Positions 33,871 through 42,121 of a stretch of 52,088 nt of DNA are shown piece after piece. The notes under the pieces were generated by a model. The model had not been told where the DNA came from and did not search any database. It saw only the letters and a program-made list of their open reading frames with translations. Position 1 is the first letter of the stretch, and the number at the start of each line of letters is the position of its first letter. Origin of the DNA: DATACN01 sp038215095 (GTDB taxonomy: Bacteria > Actinomycetota > Thermoleophilia > Solirubrobacterales > Thermoleophilaceae); the NCBI GenBank assembly GCA_038215095.1, contig JBBQRG010000011.1:1-52088 (forward strand), given 5' to 3'. Position numbers and translations under genes: made by a program.

Positions 33871-34962
33871 CTAATCCTGCCAGCGCCAGGTCTTCAGGGC
33901 GGCCCTGAAGGCGCGCTCGTCCTTCGGCTCGCGACTCGCCTGCGCGGACAACGTGACCCGGTACAGGCGCGACGAGTGCAGGGCGATCACCTCGCGCTGT
34001 TGGAGCGGCGACCCGGCCACGCTCGAGCCGACCTCGAGCAACGCAGCGCGGCTGCCACCCAGCCGCAGGTCGGGCCCACGCCGCAGCGAGGTGACCTTGA
34101 AGCGGCCGCCGGACTGGCGGGCGGTGGAGCGCTCGAGCTGGGCGATCGCCTTAGCGGCCGTGTCCAGGCTCTTCACGGGAGCGGAGGTGGCGCCTACGTT
34201 TACGTTCGTCGAGTACCCGCTGCCGAGGTGGCCGCTCCAGAACGAGTCCACGCCCTGGAGTCCCGCCTGCTGGGCGGCCTTCCCGCGCGTGCCACGCCAG
34301 CCGGGCGGCAGCGTGACGTGATAGCCGCTGCCGTCGAGCTCGCGCAGCCGCTCCAGCCGCGCGGCCGAGCGCCCGCTCGGCGTGACCCACCTCCAGCCGC
34401 CGCTGACCTTGCGGCCCAGCGCCTCGAGCCCGCCTCCGGGCGAGCGCTCCTGCAGCGTGACCGTGTAGGCGTGGTCGCCGCGGTGGGCGATCAGGCCGAG
34501 CGTGTCGATCGAGCGGCCGCCCTGCTTGGAGCGCCGGCGGTAGGCCACCGCCGGCTCGCTGCCGAGGTTGGTTCGGCGCGTGGTGATCCTCCCGCCGGCG
34601 GTGCGCCCGAGCAGCGAGACCGAAGAGCGGGCCACGTCGTCCAGCGAGCTGTCACCGGTGACCGGCTCGATGACCACGTTGGCGGTGCGGCGGGCCTTGC
34701 TGTCAGAGGCGTCGGTCCATGCGCCCCCGAACACGATCCCGGCGCCCACATCGAGCCCGGGCACGTCCTTGGCGGCACTGCCGGTGACCACGCGCCTGAG
34801 CTCGCGCAGGTCTCGCAGCGCCCGCCAGTCGCCAGTGAGGCGGAACTCGAAGCCGGGACCGGCCGCGCGCCCGCCGGGAAGCTTGGCGAGCTTGTCGCCG
34901 GAGCCCCCGCACGCGGCGAGGAGAAGCGCCACGGCGAGCGTGGCTGCCGTGAGCACTCGCAT
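33871..34962 (-). CDS. Lipoprotein with two related domains, unknown function
   Basis: 363 residues, a lipoprotein by its signal peptide and lipobox LLAAC (C18). The mature protein appears internally duplicated. Residues about 38-195 end GLEALGRKVSGGWRW, and about 210-362 end RAFRAALKTWRW. Each half has a GDW/GW strand near its start, a Leu-Asp-rich helix (SLDDVARSSVSLL and SLDTAAKAIAQLE) and a HAYTVTL/RLYRVTL strand. The layout resembles PsbP/DUF1795-type folds; I cannot name the function. It starts 13 bases downstream of the FHA gene on the same strand. Confidence 0.75.
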   Translation of the reverse strand: MRVLTAATLAVALLLAACGGSGDKLAKLPGGRAAGPGFEFRLTGDWRALRDLRELRRVVTGSAAKDVPGLDVGAGIVFGGAWTDASDSKARRTANVVIEPVTGDSSLDDVARSSVSLLGRTAGGRITTRRTNLGSEPAVAYRRRSKQGGRSIDTLGLIAHRGDHAYTVTLQERSPGGGLEALGRKVSGGWRWVTPSGRSAARLERLRELDGSGYHVTLPPGWRGTRGKAAQQAGLQGVDSFWSGHLGSGYSTNVNVGATSAPVKSLDTAAKAIAQLERSTARQSGGRFKVTSLRRGPDLRLGGSRAALLEVGSSVAGSPLQQREVIALHSSRLYRVTLSAQASREPKDERAFRAALKTWRWQD

Positions 34963-34975
34963 GCGGGGAGCAGGG

Positions 34976-35542
34976 CTAGCCGAGCGCGCTGCTGACGGTC
35001 GACCGCGGCCGCAGGCCCCGGCCGGCCAGGCTGATGAAGTAGAGCCGGTAGCGGCCGATCGCCAGCTCGTCGCCGTCCTCGAGCTCCGCGATCTCCACCT
35101 GCTCGCCGTTCCTGAAGACGCCGTTCAGGCTGCGGTCGTCCAGAACCCGGGCGCCGTCGTCGCCGCGGTAGACGAGCGCGTGGCGGCGCGACACGGTCGG
35201 GTCGTCGAAGCGCAGGTGGGCGGCCAGGCTGCGGCCGACCCGCGTCCAGCCATCCTGGAGCGGGCGCACGTGAACGCGCTGCTCGTCCTCGAAGGCGAGG
35301 TACTCCCCCTCCGACACGAGCGCGTCACGGGCCTGCGCCAGCCACTCCGGCTCGTCCGAGCCGACCGGTCGCTGCTCCACCGTGTTGTGCTCGTCGAACA
35401 GCGAGGCGCGCCGAAAGCTGTTGCTGTCGCACTGCGGGCACGCGGGGATCTCGTCGCCCTCGTGCAGCGCCACGGCGAAGCCGCAGTCCGCACAGTGAAA
35501 CGAGCCGGCGCCGGCGAGTGTCCCGGCGTTGAAGGCTTCCAA
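34976..35542 (-). CDS. Zinc-ribbon plus FHA-domain protein
   Basis: 188 residues. An N-terminal zinc ribbon has CADC (about 17-20) and CPQC about 15 residues later. The C-terminal half is a forkhead-associated domain that binds phospho-threonine peptides: RVGRSLAAHLRFDDPTVSRR followed by HALVYRG and a NGVFRNG loop, all the usual phosphate-contact residues. A phospho-signalling role with a Ser/Thr kinase is likely; no kinase lies in the window. TTG start with GAGGAGA upstream. Divergent from a small zinc-ribbon gene across a palindrome-rich spacer. Confidence 0.85.
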   Translation of the reverse strand: MEAFNAGTLAGAGSFHCADCGFAVALHEGDEIPACPQCDSNSFRRASLFDEHNTVEQRPVGSDEPEWLAQARDALVSEGEYLAFEDEQRVHVRPLQDGWTRVGRSLAAHLRFDDPTVSRRHALVYRGDDGARVLDDRSLNGVFRNGEQVEIAELEDGDELAIGRYRLYFISLAGRGLRPRSTVSSALG

Positions 35543-35606
35543 GACTGTCTCTCCTCAGGCCTCGGGGGTGCGCGGATGGTAGCTACCCACAGAAGGCCGG
35601 AACGTT

Positions 35607-35688
35607 AAATAGTCGCTATTTGCGGGGTCTTTGACGCTGCTGTCCAACGGTGGGCGTCAAATTTCGACAAATCGGCGTCCCCGATTTG
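35607..35688. promoter_or_regulatory. Three palindromes between the FHA and zinc-ribbon genes
   Basis: In the 188-base divergent spacer lie AAATAG-TCG-CTATTT (35607-35621), TTGACGC and GCGTCAA 16 bases apart (35631-35637/35654-35660), and CAAATCGG-CGTCC-CCGATTTG (35668-35688). The first and third are both followed by GCGGG and share ATTTGCGGG. They are relatively AT-rich for this genome, so they are likely operators or promoter parts for one or both genes. Confidence 0.5.
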
Positions 35689-35730
35689 CGGGAGGGCAGG
35701 GATCCCCGTGGGGTTGAAGAAAGGACAACC

Positions 35731-35973
35731 ATGCCCGACATGACCGCTCTTCTTCTACGCACCAGGATCGGCTCCGCGGGGCCCGAGGGCCGCAGCTGCG
35801 AGCAGTGCCGGCGAACCCCGCTTCCGGGGGAGCGCCTGCTCGAGCTCGACTCCGGCAGCACCCTCTGCGAGCTCTGCTTCGGCGCGCTGCCCGAGGAGCG
35901 CCGCACCGCCGTGCGCAGCGAGCGGGTGCACACGAGCGCCCGCCGCCTGTCGGTCGCGCCCAGGGCAGCCTGA
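35731..35973 (+). CDS. Small zinc-ribbon protein
   Basis: 80 residues. CEQC at about 23-26 and CELC at about 46-49 form a treble-clef or ribbon zinc site, with a basic Arg/Ala tail. Nothing else is recognisable. AAGGA lies 5-9 bases before the ATG. It is divergent from the FHA protein, which has its own zinc ribbon, and may work with it. Confidence 0.65.
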   Translation: MPDMTALLLRTRIGSAGPEGRSCEQCRRTPLPGERLLELDSGSTLCELCFGALPEERRTAVRSERVHTSARRLSVAPRAA

Positions 35974-36011
35974 GCGCCGTAGCCGGACCCCGGGGCCGCT
36001 CGGCCCGCGCA

Positions 36012-36017
36012 TAGAAT
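36012..36017 (+). promoter_or_regulatory. Putative -10 hexamer (TAGAAT)
   Basis: TAGAAT lies 8 bases before the GTG at 36026. No -35 is seen. Confidence 0.35.
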
Positions 36018-36025
36018 CCGCCGCT

Positions 36026-36583
36026 GTGCGCGAAGTCACGGTCCACACGAGCATCTCCGCCCCGCGCGAGCAGATCTTCGACTTCGTTCAGGACCTGGCG
36101 AGCCGGCCTGCCATCGCCGACCACTACCTGAAGGACTTCCGGCTGGCCCGCGCCATGCCGGTCGGCCAGGGGGCGGCGGCCCGCTTCAAGCTGAAGAAGC
36201 AGTGGGCCGAGCTGTCGATCAGCGAGGCCGACCGCCCGCGCCGGATCATCGAGGAGCTGCGCTGGGGCCGCGTCGGCCGAAACCGCGCCGTCGCGGTCTG
36301 GGACTTCACGCGCGAGGGTGGCGGCGTCACGCGCGTGGAGCTGACCACCTACAGCGAGCCGGCCACGATCCTCGACGTCATGCACGAGGTCGGCGCGGCG
36401 GGCTACCTCCGCCGCAAGACCAAGGTCGCCCTCGAGCGCCTGCGCGCGATCTTCGAGGAGGCTCCCGACGGGCCGCTCCCGCGCGCCACGATCGCCGGCT
36501 ACGAGCCGCTCAAGTCCGCCCGCTTCGGTGCTGCCACGGGGTCCGACCCCGCACGCGCACAGCCTGGTGAGCCCGCCCAATAG
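36026..36583 (+). CDS. SRPBCC (polyketide cyclase/START-like) protein
   Basis: 185 residues. REVTVHTSISAPREQIFDFV at the start and the closing helix YLRRKTKVALERLRAIFEE are typical of the helix-grip fold that binds hydrophobic ligands. The last about 35 residues are an unstructured Ala/Pro tail. Ligand unknown. GTG start. Its TAG stop begins a TAGGAT hexamer upstream of the following lipoprotein gene, with 13 bases between the genes. Confidence 0.8.
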   Translation: MREVTVHTSISAPREQIFDFVQDLASRPAIADHYLKDFRLARAMPVGQGAAARFKLKKQWAELSISEADRPRRIIEELRWGRVGRNRAVAVWDFTREGGGVTRVELTTYSEPATILDVMHEVGAAGYLRRKTKVALERLRAIFEEAPDGPLPRATIAGYEPLKSARFGAATGSDPARAQPGEPAQ

Positions 36584-36596
36584 GATGCCGCCTCCG

Positions 36597-37166
36597 ATGG
36601 CCCGCCGTCGCGCCACCGTAGCCCTGATCGCCCTCGCCCTGCTGGCCGTGCTGGGCCTGTCGGCGTGCGAGTCCGCCGCGGTCAAGGTCAGGCAGGGCGC
36701 CGAGCGCGAGGGCAAGGCCTTCCCGGTCGGGAGCGTGGACTACAACGTCTTCATCACCCGCGAGCTGAACCCGCACATAGTCGAGGACAACGCCTACTAC
36801 AAGGGTCCGGAGCCGCCGAAGGACCAGCTCCTGTACGGGATCTTCATCCAGGCCTGCAACAACACGAAGAAGACCCAGCAGAGCGCGGACAAGTTCATGA
36901 TCACCGACAACCAGGGCAACGTCTTCCAGCCCACGCAGCTGCCAAAGGACAACCCCTTCGCCTACCAGCCGAAGACGCTCAAGGCGGGCATCTGCGAGCC
37001 GGAGCAGGGCAGCGTTGCCCAGCTGGGCCCGACCGCCGGCTCGATGCTGCTGTTCAAGCTGCCGCTGCAGAACACCGAGAACCGCCCGCTCGAGCTGCAC
37101 ATCGAGAGCCCCTTCGACGTGGCGAAGGGCAAGCGCGTCACGCGCCGCGTCGAGCTGGATCTCTAG
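36597..37166 (+). CDS. Lipoprotein of unknown function
   Basis: 189 residues. The signal peptide ends in lipobox GLSAC (C24), so it should be lipidated and extracytoplasmic. The mature part reads as an immunoglobulin-like beta domain of the DUF4352 kind: VGSVDYNVFITRELNP, LYGIFIQACNNTKKTQQS, then DNQGNVFQPTQLP. ATG 36597 is chosen; ATG 36585, four codons upstream, is possible. Its stop interlocks in CTAG with the penicillin-binding protein gene. Confidence 0.75.
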   Translation: MARRRATVALIALALLAVLGLSACESAAVKVRQGAEREGKAFPVGSVDYNVFITRELNPHIVEDNAYYKGPEPPKDQLLYGIFIQACNNTKKTQQSADKFMITDNQGNVFQPTQLPKDNPFAYQPKTLKAGICEPEQGSVAQLGPTAGSMLLFKLPLQNTENRPLELHIESPFDVAKGKRVTRRVELDL

Positions 37167-38863
37167 CGCGAGGACTTCAGGCCGGCCACCAGCACCGGCT
37201 GGGCGGCCGGGGCGGCGCTGGCGCCTCCCGCGCCCGCCCGCACCAGCAGCACCGCCACCGCGATGCGGGGGCGGCCCGCCGGCGCGAAGGCCGTGAACCA
37301 GGCGTCCGTGTTGGACTCCTTGGTCGAGCCGGCCTGGTCGGCGTTCGGGCCGCGCGTGTCCGCCAGCTCGGCGGTGCCGGTCTTTCCGGCCACCTTCACG
37401 CCGGGGATGGCCGCGGCCGTGCCCGTGCCGTAAGCGACCACGTCGAGCATCAGCCGCTCGAGGGTGCGCGCCACGCGTCGGGTGGTCACACGGACCGGCC
37501 GGCGCTGAGGCTCGCCCGGGCGCAGCGTCGGGTCGGCGCGGACGCCGCCGGCCGCCACGGTCTGGGCGATCGACGCCATCCGCAGCGGGGTGGCGAGCAC
37601 GCGGCCCTGGCCGATCGCCGTGGAGCCGACGTCGAGCGGCGAGCGGATGCCCTCGGCCGGAGGCAGCGTGCTCGGCAGCTCGGCGGGCAGCGAGGGCTTG
37701 CCGTTGAAGCCGTAGCGCTCGGCCGCGTTCACCAGTCGCTCCGCGCCCACCTTCACGCCGAGCGGCGCGAACACCGAGTTGCACGATTGCGCGAAGCTCG
37801 ACTCGAAGCTGCCCCCGCAGGACTCGCCGTTGGCGTTCTGGAGCTGCACCCCGTCGATCGTGGCCGCCTGCTGGACCGGGAACTTCGTGGACAGCTTCAC
37901 CAGGCGGCTCTCGAGCGCGGCCGTGGTGGTCACGATCTTGAAGGTGGAGCCCGGCGGCTGCGGAGCCGAGTAGGCCACGCCGGCGAGGGCGCGCACCTCT
38001 GCCGTGCGGGCGTCGAGCGCGGCGATGCCGCCGAAGCGCCCGCCCAGGGCGGCGACGGCGGCCTCCTGCACCCGGCTGTCGATCGTGGTGCGCACCGTGG
38101 AGGCCGCGCGCGGCTTCGCCCGGCCGATCACGTGGGTGCCGCCCACGATCAGCTCGCCGCCGGGCCGCCCCGCCAGCTCGCTCTCGAAGGCCTCCTCGAG
38201 CCCGGTCTGACCGACCGGCCAGTCGCGTGGGAAGCCCCGCGCGTACAGGGCCTCGCGCTGGCGCCGCGTGTCCTGGGGCTCGAGGCTTCCCGCGATCGAG
38301 CCCGACAGCGGTCCGAGCGGCGAGCTGCGCGCGGTGGAGGGGCCCTTGGCGATCACCTTGCCGTCGCGCGACAGCAGCGTGCCCCTGACCGGTGGCTGGG
38401 TGCGGCGCGTGAGCTTCCTTCCCGGCGAGAGGCCCGGGAAGACCAGCTCCGGTCGCCAGGTCACGCGGTCGCCCGACACCGGCACCTGGATGTCGCCGGC
38501 GATCGTGCCGAACAGGCGCGTGCGTACCTCCACCGGCACGCTCACGGCGCCGCCGTGCTCGCCGGAGGTGTGGCCGACGACCACGCGCGTGGCGGTTGCG
38601 GTGGCGGCCGCGCGCCGGTAGGCGCCGCGGAGCCGGCGCTCGCTGACGCGGGAGCGGGACTGGCTCGTCAGCAGGCGGTACATGCCGGCGTAGTCCTGGC
38701 GCGCCCACGCGCGGGTGTAGTCGCGCGCCGCGCGCTCGGACCCGGAGAGGGCTCGGGCGCCCACTACCGCCCCGGCGGCCAGGGCGATGAGCGCCAGTGC
38801 CCCGAGTGCCGGAAGCCCGTGGTGGATGAGGCGCCTGCGGCGCTCGGCGTGGTTGTTCAACAC
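37163..38863 (-). CDS. Class B penicillin-binding protein with MecA-N-like domain
   Basis: D,D-transpeptidase cross-linking peptidoglycan, 566 residues. One membrane anchor (about 15-38) is followed by an NTF2-like MecA-N domain (about 43-140: DYTRAWARQDYAGMYRLL), a dimerisation region and the transpeptidase domain. Active-site motifs are SxxK S306-TFK, SxN S360-C-N and KTG K494. Proteins with this NTF2-like domain are sometimes of low beta-lactam affinity; that is family knowledge, not shown here. GTG 38863 is preferred over an upstream frame start at 38923 because that one would overlap the divergent protease gene. TACCCT (38882-38877) may be its -10. Confidence 0.88.
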   Translation of the reverse strand: MLNNHAERRRRLIHHGLPALGALALIALAAGAVVGARALSGSERAARDYTRAWARQDYAGMYRLLTSQSRSRVSERRLRGAYRRAAATATATRVVVGHTSGEHGGAVSVPVEVRTRLFGTIAGDIQVPVSGDRVTWRPELVFPGLSPGRKLTRRTQPPVRGTLLSRDGKVIAKGPSTARSSPLGPLSGSIAGSLEPQDTRRQREALYARGFPRDWPVGQTGLEEAFESELAGRPGGELIVGGTHVIGRAKPRAASTVRTTIDSRVQEAAVAALGGRFGGIAALDARTAEVRALAGVAYSAPQPPGSTFKIVTTTAALESRLVKLSTKFPVQQAATIDGVQLQNANGESCGGSFESSFAQSCNSVFAPLGVKVGAERLVNAAERYGFNGKPSLPAELPSTLPPAEGIRSPLDVGSTAIGQGRVLATPLRMASIAQTVAAGGVRADPTLRPGEPQRRPVRVTTRRVARTLERLMLDVVAYGTGTAAAIPGVKVAGKTGTAELADTRGPNADQAGSTKESNTDAWFTAFAPAGRPRIAVAVLLVRAGAGGASAAPAAQPVLVAGLKSSR

Positions 38864-38916
38864 TGGAGGCGGATCAAGGGTAGACCGAGGACCTGCCAGT
38901 ACCCTGCGGCGGGCTC

Positions 38917-40065
38917 GTGACAACCCTGGACTGGATAATCGTGGGGTTTACGGTGCTCATGGCCACTTGGGGCTTCGCCCAGGGGCTGATCGTCGGTGCG
39001 CTCTCGCTGGCTGGCTTCGCGGTGGGCGCCCTGCTGGGTGCGCGGGTCGGCCCGGCGCTGCTGTCCGGCGGCTCGCACTCCCCTTACGCGCCGCTCATAG
39101 CGCTCGTCAGCTCGGTGCTGCTGGGTGGCCTGCTCGCGTCGGCACTCGAGATCCTCGGCTTTCGGCTGCGGCGGCGGATGGGGGAGAGCCTGGGCGTGCT
39201 GGACGGCGCGGGCGGAGCCATTTTGATCGGCGCGCTGGGGCTCGGCCTGGTGTGGATCGCCGGCGCCGTGGCGCTCCAGACCCCCGGGGCCGGCCAGCTG
39301 CGCGAGCCCTTCCAGCGCTCGGCGATCGTGCGCGCCCTGAACGAGCGGCTGCCGCCGTCGGGCCCGATCCTGAAGCTGCTCGCCCGCTTCGACCCCTTCC
39401 CGCATATCAACGGCCCCGCCCCCAACGTGGCGGCTCCCAACGCGGCGATCGCGCGCGACCCCCAGGTGCGCGCCGCGCGCCGCAGCGTCGTGAAGGTGCT
39501 GGGCACCGCCTGCGGCCTGGGCGTCCAGGGCAGCGGCTGGATCGCCGGCGATGGCGTGGTGGTCACCAACGCGCACGTGGTGGCGGGCGAGGACGACACC
39601 ACGGTGCTGCTGGAGGGCGCGGGCCCCGCGATGGACGCCCACGCGATCCGCTTCGACTCCAAGAACGACATAGCGGTGCTGCGCGTGCCCGGCCTGTCGG
39701 GCAAGCCCGCCCTCGCTCTCGACGTGAACGCCAAGCCCGGCACCTCGGCCGCGGTGCTCGGCTTCCCAGAGAACGGGCCGTACGACATCGAGCCGGGCAG
39801 GCTCGGCCAGACCACCGACATCGTCACGCAGGACGCCTACGGGCGCGGGCCGGTGCGCCGCCGCATCACCTCGCTGCGGGGGCTGGTGCGCTCGGGCAAC
39901 TCGGGCGGACCGATGGTCGACGGCCAGGGGCGCGTGGTGACCACGGTCTTCGCGGCCACCGTAGCCGACGGCGGGCGCACCGGCTTCGGCGTGCCCGATT
40001 CGGTGGTGCGCCAGGAGCTTCAGAGCGCGCGCGGACCGGTCGACACCGGACCCTGCTCGCGCTAG
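38917..40065 (+). CDS. MarP-type membrane serine protease (CvpA plus trypsin-like)
   Basis: 382 residues. Four membrane helices of the CvpA/colicin-V type (about 1-125) anchor an extracytoplasmic trypsin-like domain (about 185-375). The triad is H220 (TNAHVV), D251 (KNDIAVL) and S329 (GNSGGP). Two Cys, C200 near GTACGLG and C380 at the end, could form a disulfide. Mycobacterial MarP is an acid- and oxidation-stress protease acting on peptidoglycan hydrolases. Here it is divergent from a penicillin-binding protein, which fits a cell-wall role. Its stop interlocks in CTAG with the patatin gene. Confidence 0.9.
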   Translation: MTTLDWIIVGFTVLMATWGFAQGLIVGALSLAGFAVGALLGARVGPALLSGGSHSPYAPLIALVSSVLLGGLLASALEILGFRLRRRMGESLGVLDGAGGAILIGALGLGLVWIAGAVALQTPGAGQLREPFQRSAIVRALNERLPPSGPILKLLARFDPFPHINGPAPNVAAPNAAIARDPQVRAARRSVVKVLGTACGLGVQGSGWIAGDGVVVTNAHVVAGEDDTTVLLEGAGPAMDAHAIRFDSKNDIAVLRVPGLSGKPALALDVNAKPGTSAAVLGFPENGPYDIEPGRLGQTTDIVTQDAYGRGPVRRRITSLRGLVRSGNSGGPMVDGQGRVVTTVFAATVADGGRTGFGVPDSVVRQELQSARGPVDTGPCSR

Positions 40066-40985
40066 GAGATCGCCGCGACGGCGGCGTCCAGCTTGGCGCC
40101 GCTCTGGGCGATCAGCGCCGCCGCGCGCTCCTCCAGCGCGGCGATGTTCGCCTCGCTCGCGTCGTCAAGGTGGTCGCTGGCTCCCTCGAGCTCGATCTGC
40201 AGCCGCCAGTAGCGACCCTCCGGCAGCACCTGGGTGAGCTGGTAGTCCACGGCGTCCGAGATGCCGTCGAACACGACCTCGAGGATCGGGCGCGCCCACT
40301 CGACGAGGCCCCAGTCCTTGACCTTGCTCCAGGGGCGCTTGTCGGTTCGCTGGCCCGTGCCCAGCGACAGCACCACCACCTCGGCGCCCGGCTTGAAGCG
40401 CAGTACCTCGGCGAGCGCGCACATGCCGGGGTTCACCGCGAACACCCCGCCGTCCACCAGCGACCTGTCGCCGGACTGCAGCGCCTCGAAGTAGGTGGGG
40501 GCCGCCGAGGTGGCGCGCGCCACGATGGACAGCGGGAAGTCGTCGTCCTTCGAGTCGCGCGCCTTGCTGGTCTTGAAGAAGTAGGGCGCGGGCGAGTTCG
40601 TGTCGTAGGAGGGCACGATCAGGTCCGGCTTGGCCTCGCTCAGGCGCTTGTCGCTCAGGAAGTCGTGCAGCGCCTTGTCGAGCCCGGCCGAGTCGTACTT
40701 CTCGTCGAGCAGGCCCTCGGCGGTCCTGATCCGCTGGAACAGCGAGCGGTCGAAGATGTCGGGGCCGCGGTCCCTGTAGAGGCCCACCAGCTGCGAGGCG
40801 GGCAGCGGGTCGGGGGCGCACAGGGCGCAGGCCAGGATGCCGCCGGTCGAGGTGCCCGCGATCAGGTCGAAGAGCTCGAAGACGCGCTTGCCGGCGCGCT
40901 TTTCGAGCTCCACCAGGACGAGCGCGGGGATGATGCCCCGGATTCCGCCGCCGTCGATCGAGAGGACCCGCACGCGCTCGGCCAT
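40062..40985 (-). CDS. Patatin-like phospholipase
   Basis: 307 residues, Ser-Asp dyad lipid acyl hydrolase. The oxyanion loop is DGGGIRG (11-17), the nucleophile S46 in GTSTG and the catalytic D178 in DGG. The domain is complete, with no signal peptide, so it should act on membrane lipids from the cytoplasm. Similar patatins serve as effectors in CBASS defence, but no cyclic-nucleotide synthase is nearby, so a plain phospholipase is more likely. ATG start; divergent from the lysyl-oxidase-like gene. Confidence 0.9.
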   Translation of the reverse strand: MAERVRVLSIDGGGIRGIIPALVLVELEKRAGKRVFELFDLIAGTSTGGILACALCAPDPLPASQLVGLYRDRGPDIFDRSLFQRIRTAEGLLDEKYDSAGLDKALHDFLSDKRLSEAKPDLIVPSYDTNSPAPYFFKTSKARDSKDDDFPLSIVARATSAAPTYFEALQSGDRSLVDGGVFAVNPGMCALAEVLRFKPGAEVVVLSLGTGQRTDKRPWSKVKDWGLVEWARPILEVVFDGISDAVDYQLTQVLPEGRYWRLQIELEGASDHLDDASEANIAALEERAAALIAQSGAKLDAAVAAIS

Positions 40986-41029
40986 CGCCTCCGAAAGTAG
41001 CGCGTCGGTGGGGCGTTGTCGCTAGAACT

Positions 41030-41878
41030 GTGCGCGTGCCTCCCCTGGGCAGGGTCATCCCGCCGGTACTAGCCGGCGCAATAGCCACAGCCGCCGCCGC
41101 GGCCTCGATGGCGGCGGGCGCCGAAAAGCTTGACCCGAACCCCTGCGTCGGCCCCGAGGCGGCCAAGCTGCGCTGCCCCGACCTCGTGATCAAGCGGCCG
41201 TACGGCATGTACGCCGAGCGGGTGCACGGGCGTGTGCGCCTGCGGGCCGGCAACTCGATCGACAGCGTCGGCAGCGGCCCGGTGGAGCTGCACGGCGTGC
41301 GCTCGAGCGCGCGCTACATGCGAGGGCGCCAGCGCATCTACAAGGTCGGCGGCGGGCGCATCGGCGTGACGACGGGGGCCCGGCTCCAGTACAAGCTCGC
41401 ACACCTGCACAAGCATTACTGGAAGTTCTTCCACGCCAACCGCTTCGAGCTGTGGCGCATCGACCACGCCGGCCGTCGCACAAAGCGCGTGCGGGTTGGC
41501 CCGAAGATTTCGTACTGCCTGCGCGACCTGGAGCGAACGCGGCCGCGGCTGAAGCGCTCGCCGCGCAAGGAGGTCTACCCGGCCTGCAGCACCTTCCCGG
41601 GCAAGGAGCAGGTCACCCTCGGCACCTCGATCGGCTGGTCGGACATCTATCCGCCCACCTACCCGGAGCAGTGGATCGACGTGACCGGGCTGCGCGGCTG
41701 CTTCGCCTACGCCTTCAAGGTCGACCCGCTGAACGGCATCTACGAGTCGAACGAGAACAACAACGAGTCCCAGGTGATCGTTCGCCTGCCCTGGAAGAAG
41801 GCCGGAAATCGCGGCTGTCCGGGCCACTCGCGCGGCCCCTCGAACAGGGGCGCCGTGCCTCACCAGCAGGAGTACTAG
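41030..41878 (+). CDS. Secreted lysyl-oxidase-like protein
   Basis: 282 residues with a signal peptide (about 8-32, ending ASMAAGA). The mature part matches the lysyl oxidase family: HLHKHYW gives the HxHxH copper site, SYCLRD, then SIGWSDIYPPTYPEQWIDVT and DPLNGIYESNENNN. Such copper enzymes oxidise amine side chains; the bacterial role is not well known. The start may be GTG 41036, two codons in, since TAGAAC at 41023-41028 lies 7 bases before it. Confidence 0.82.
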   Translation: MRVPPLGRVIPPVLAGAIATAAAAASMAAGAEKLDPNPCVGPEAAKLRCPDLVIKRPYGMYAERVHGRVRLRAGNSIDSVGSGPVELHGVRSSARYMRGRQRIYKVGGGRIGVTTGARLQYKLAHLHKHYWKFFHANRFELWRIDHAGRRTKRVRVGPKISYCLRDLERTRPRLKRSPRKEVYPACSTFPGKEQVTLGTSIGWSDIYPPTYPEQWIDVTGLRGCFAYAFKVDPLNGIYESNENNNESQVIVRLPWKKAGNRGCPGHSRGPSNRGAVPHQQEY

Positions 41879-41917
41879 CTCAAGGGGCGGTGGAAGTGTG
41901 ACGATTAGTGGAGTTTC

Positions 41918-42121
41918 ATGCCCCATTTTCGCTGCACATCTTGCCGACGGCCGGTAGAGAGCCCCGTCGTGATCGGCGCGGGCGACTGCCCGCATTGCGG
42001 CGGCGACGTGGTGTTCGACGTGCACCGGGGGCGCCGGCCGGCAGCGGAGGCCGAGACACCGCCGCAGCGGAGTGCCCGGTTGCGGCAGGCCCTGAGCCGC
42101 CTTCGCCGCCGCCGCCGCTAG
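41918..42121 (+). CDS. Small zinc-ribbon protein
   Basis: 67 residues: CTSC (6-9) and CPHC (24-27) make a zinc ribbon at the N-terminus, followed by a basic, Arg-rich tail (RLRRRRR) that might touch nucleic acid. Function unknown. TGGAG sits 4-8 bases before the ATG. Its TAG stop forms the start of the TAGCCT hexamer before topB, 11 bases downstream. Confidence 0.7.
   Translation: MPHFRCTSCRRPVESPVVIGAGDCPHCGGDVVFDVHRGRRPAAEAETPPQRSARLRQALSRLRRRRR

Noticed and set aside
40062..40985. Patatin gene as the effector of a CBASS anti-phage system
   Set aside because: No CD-NTase-type cyclase, Cap2/Cap3 or other defence gene lies nearby; the neighbours are a protease and a lysyl-oxidase-like protein.
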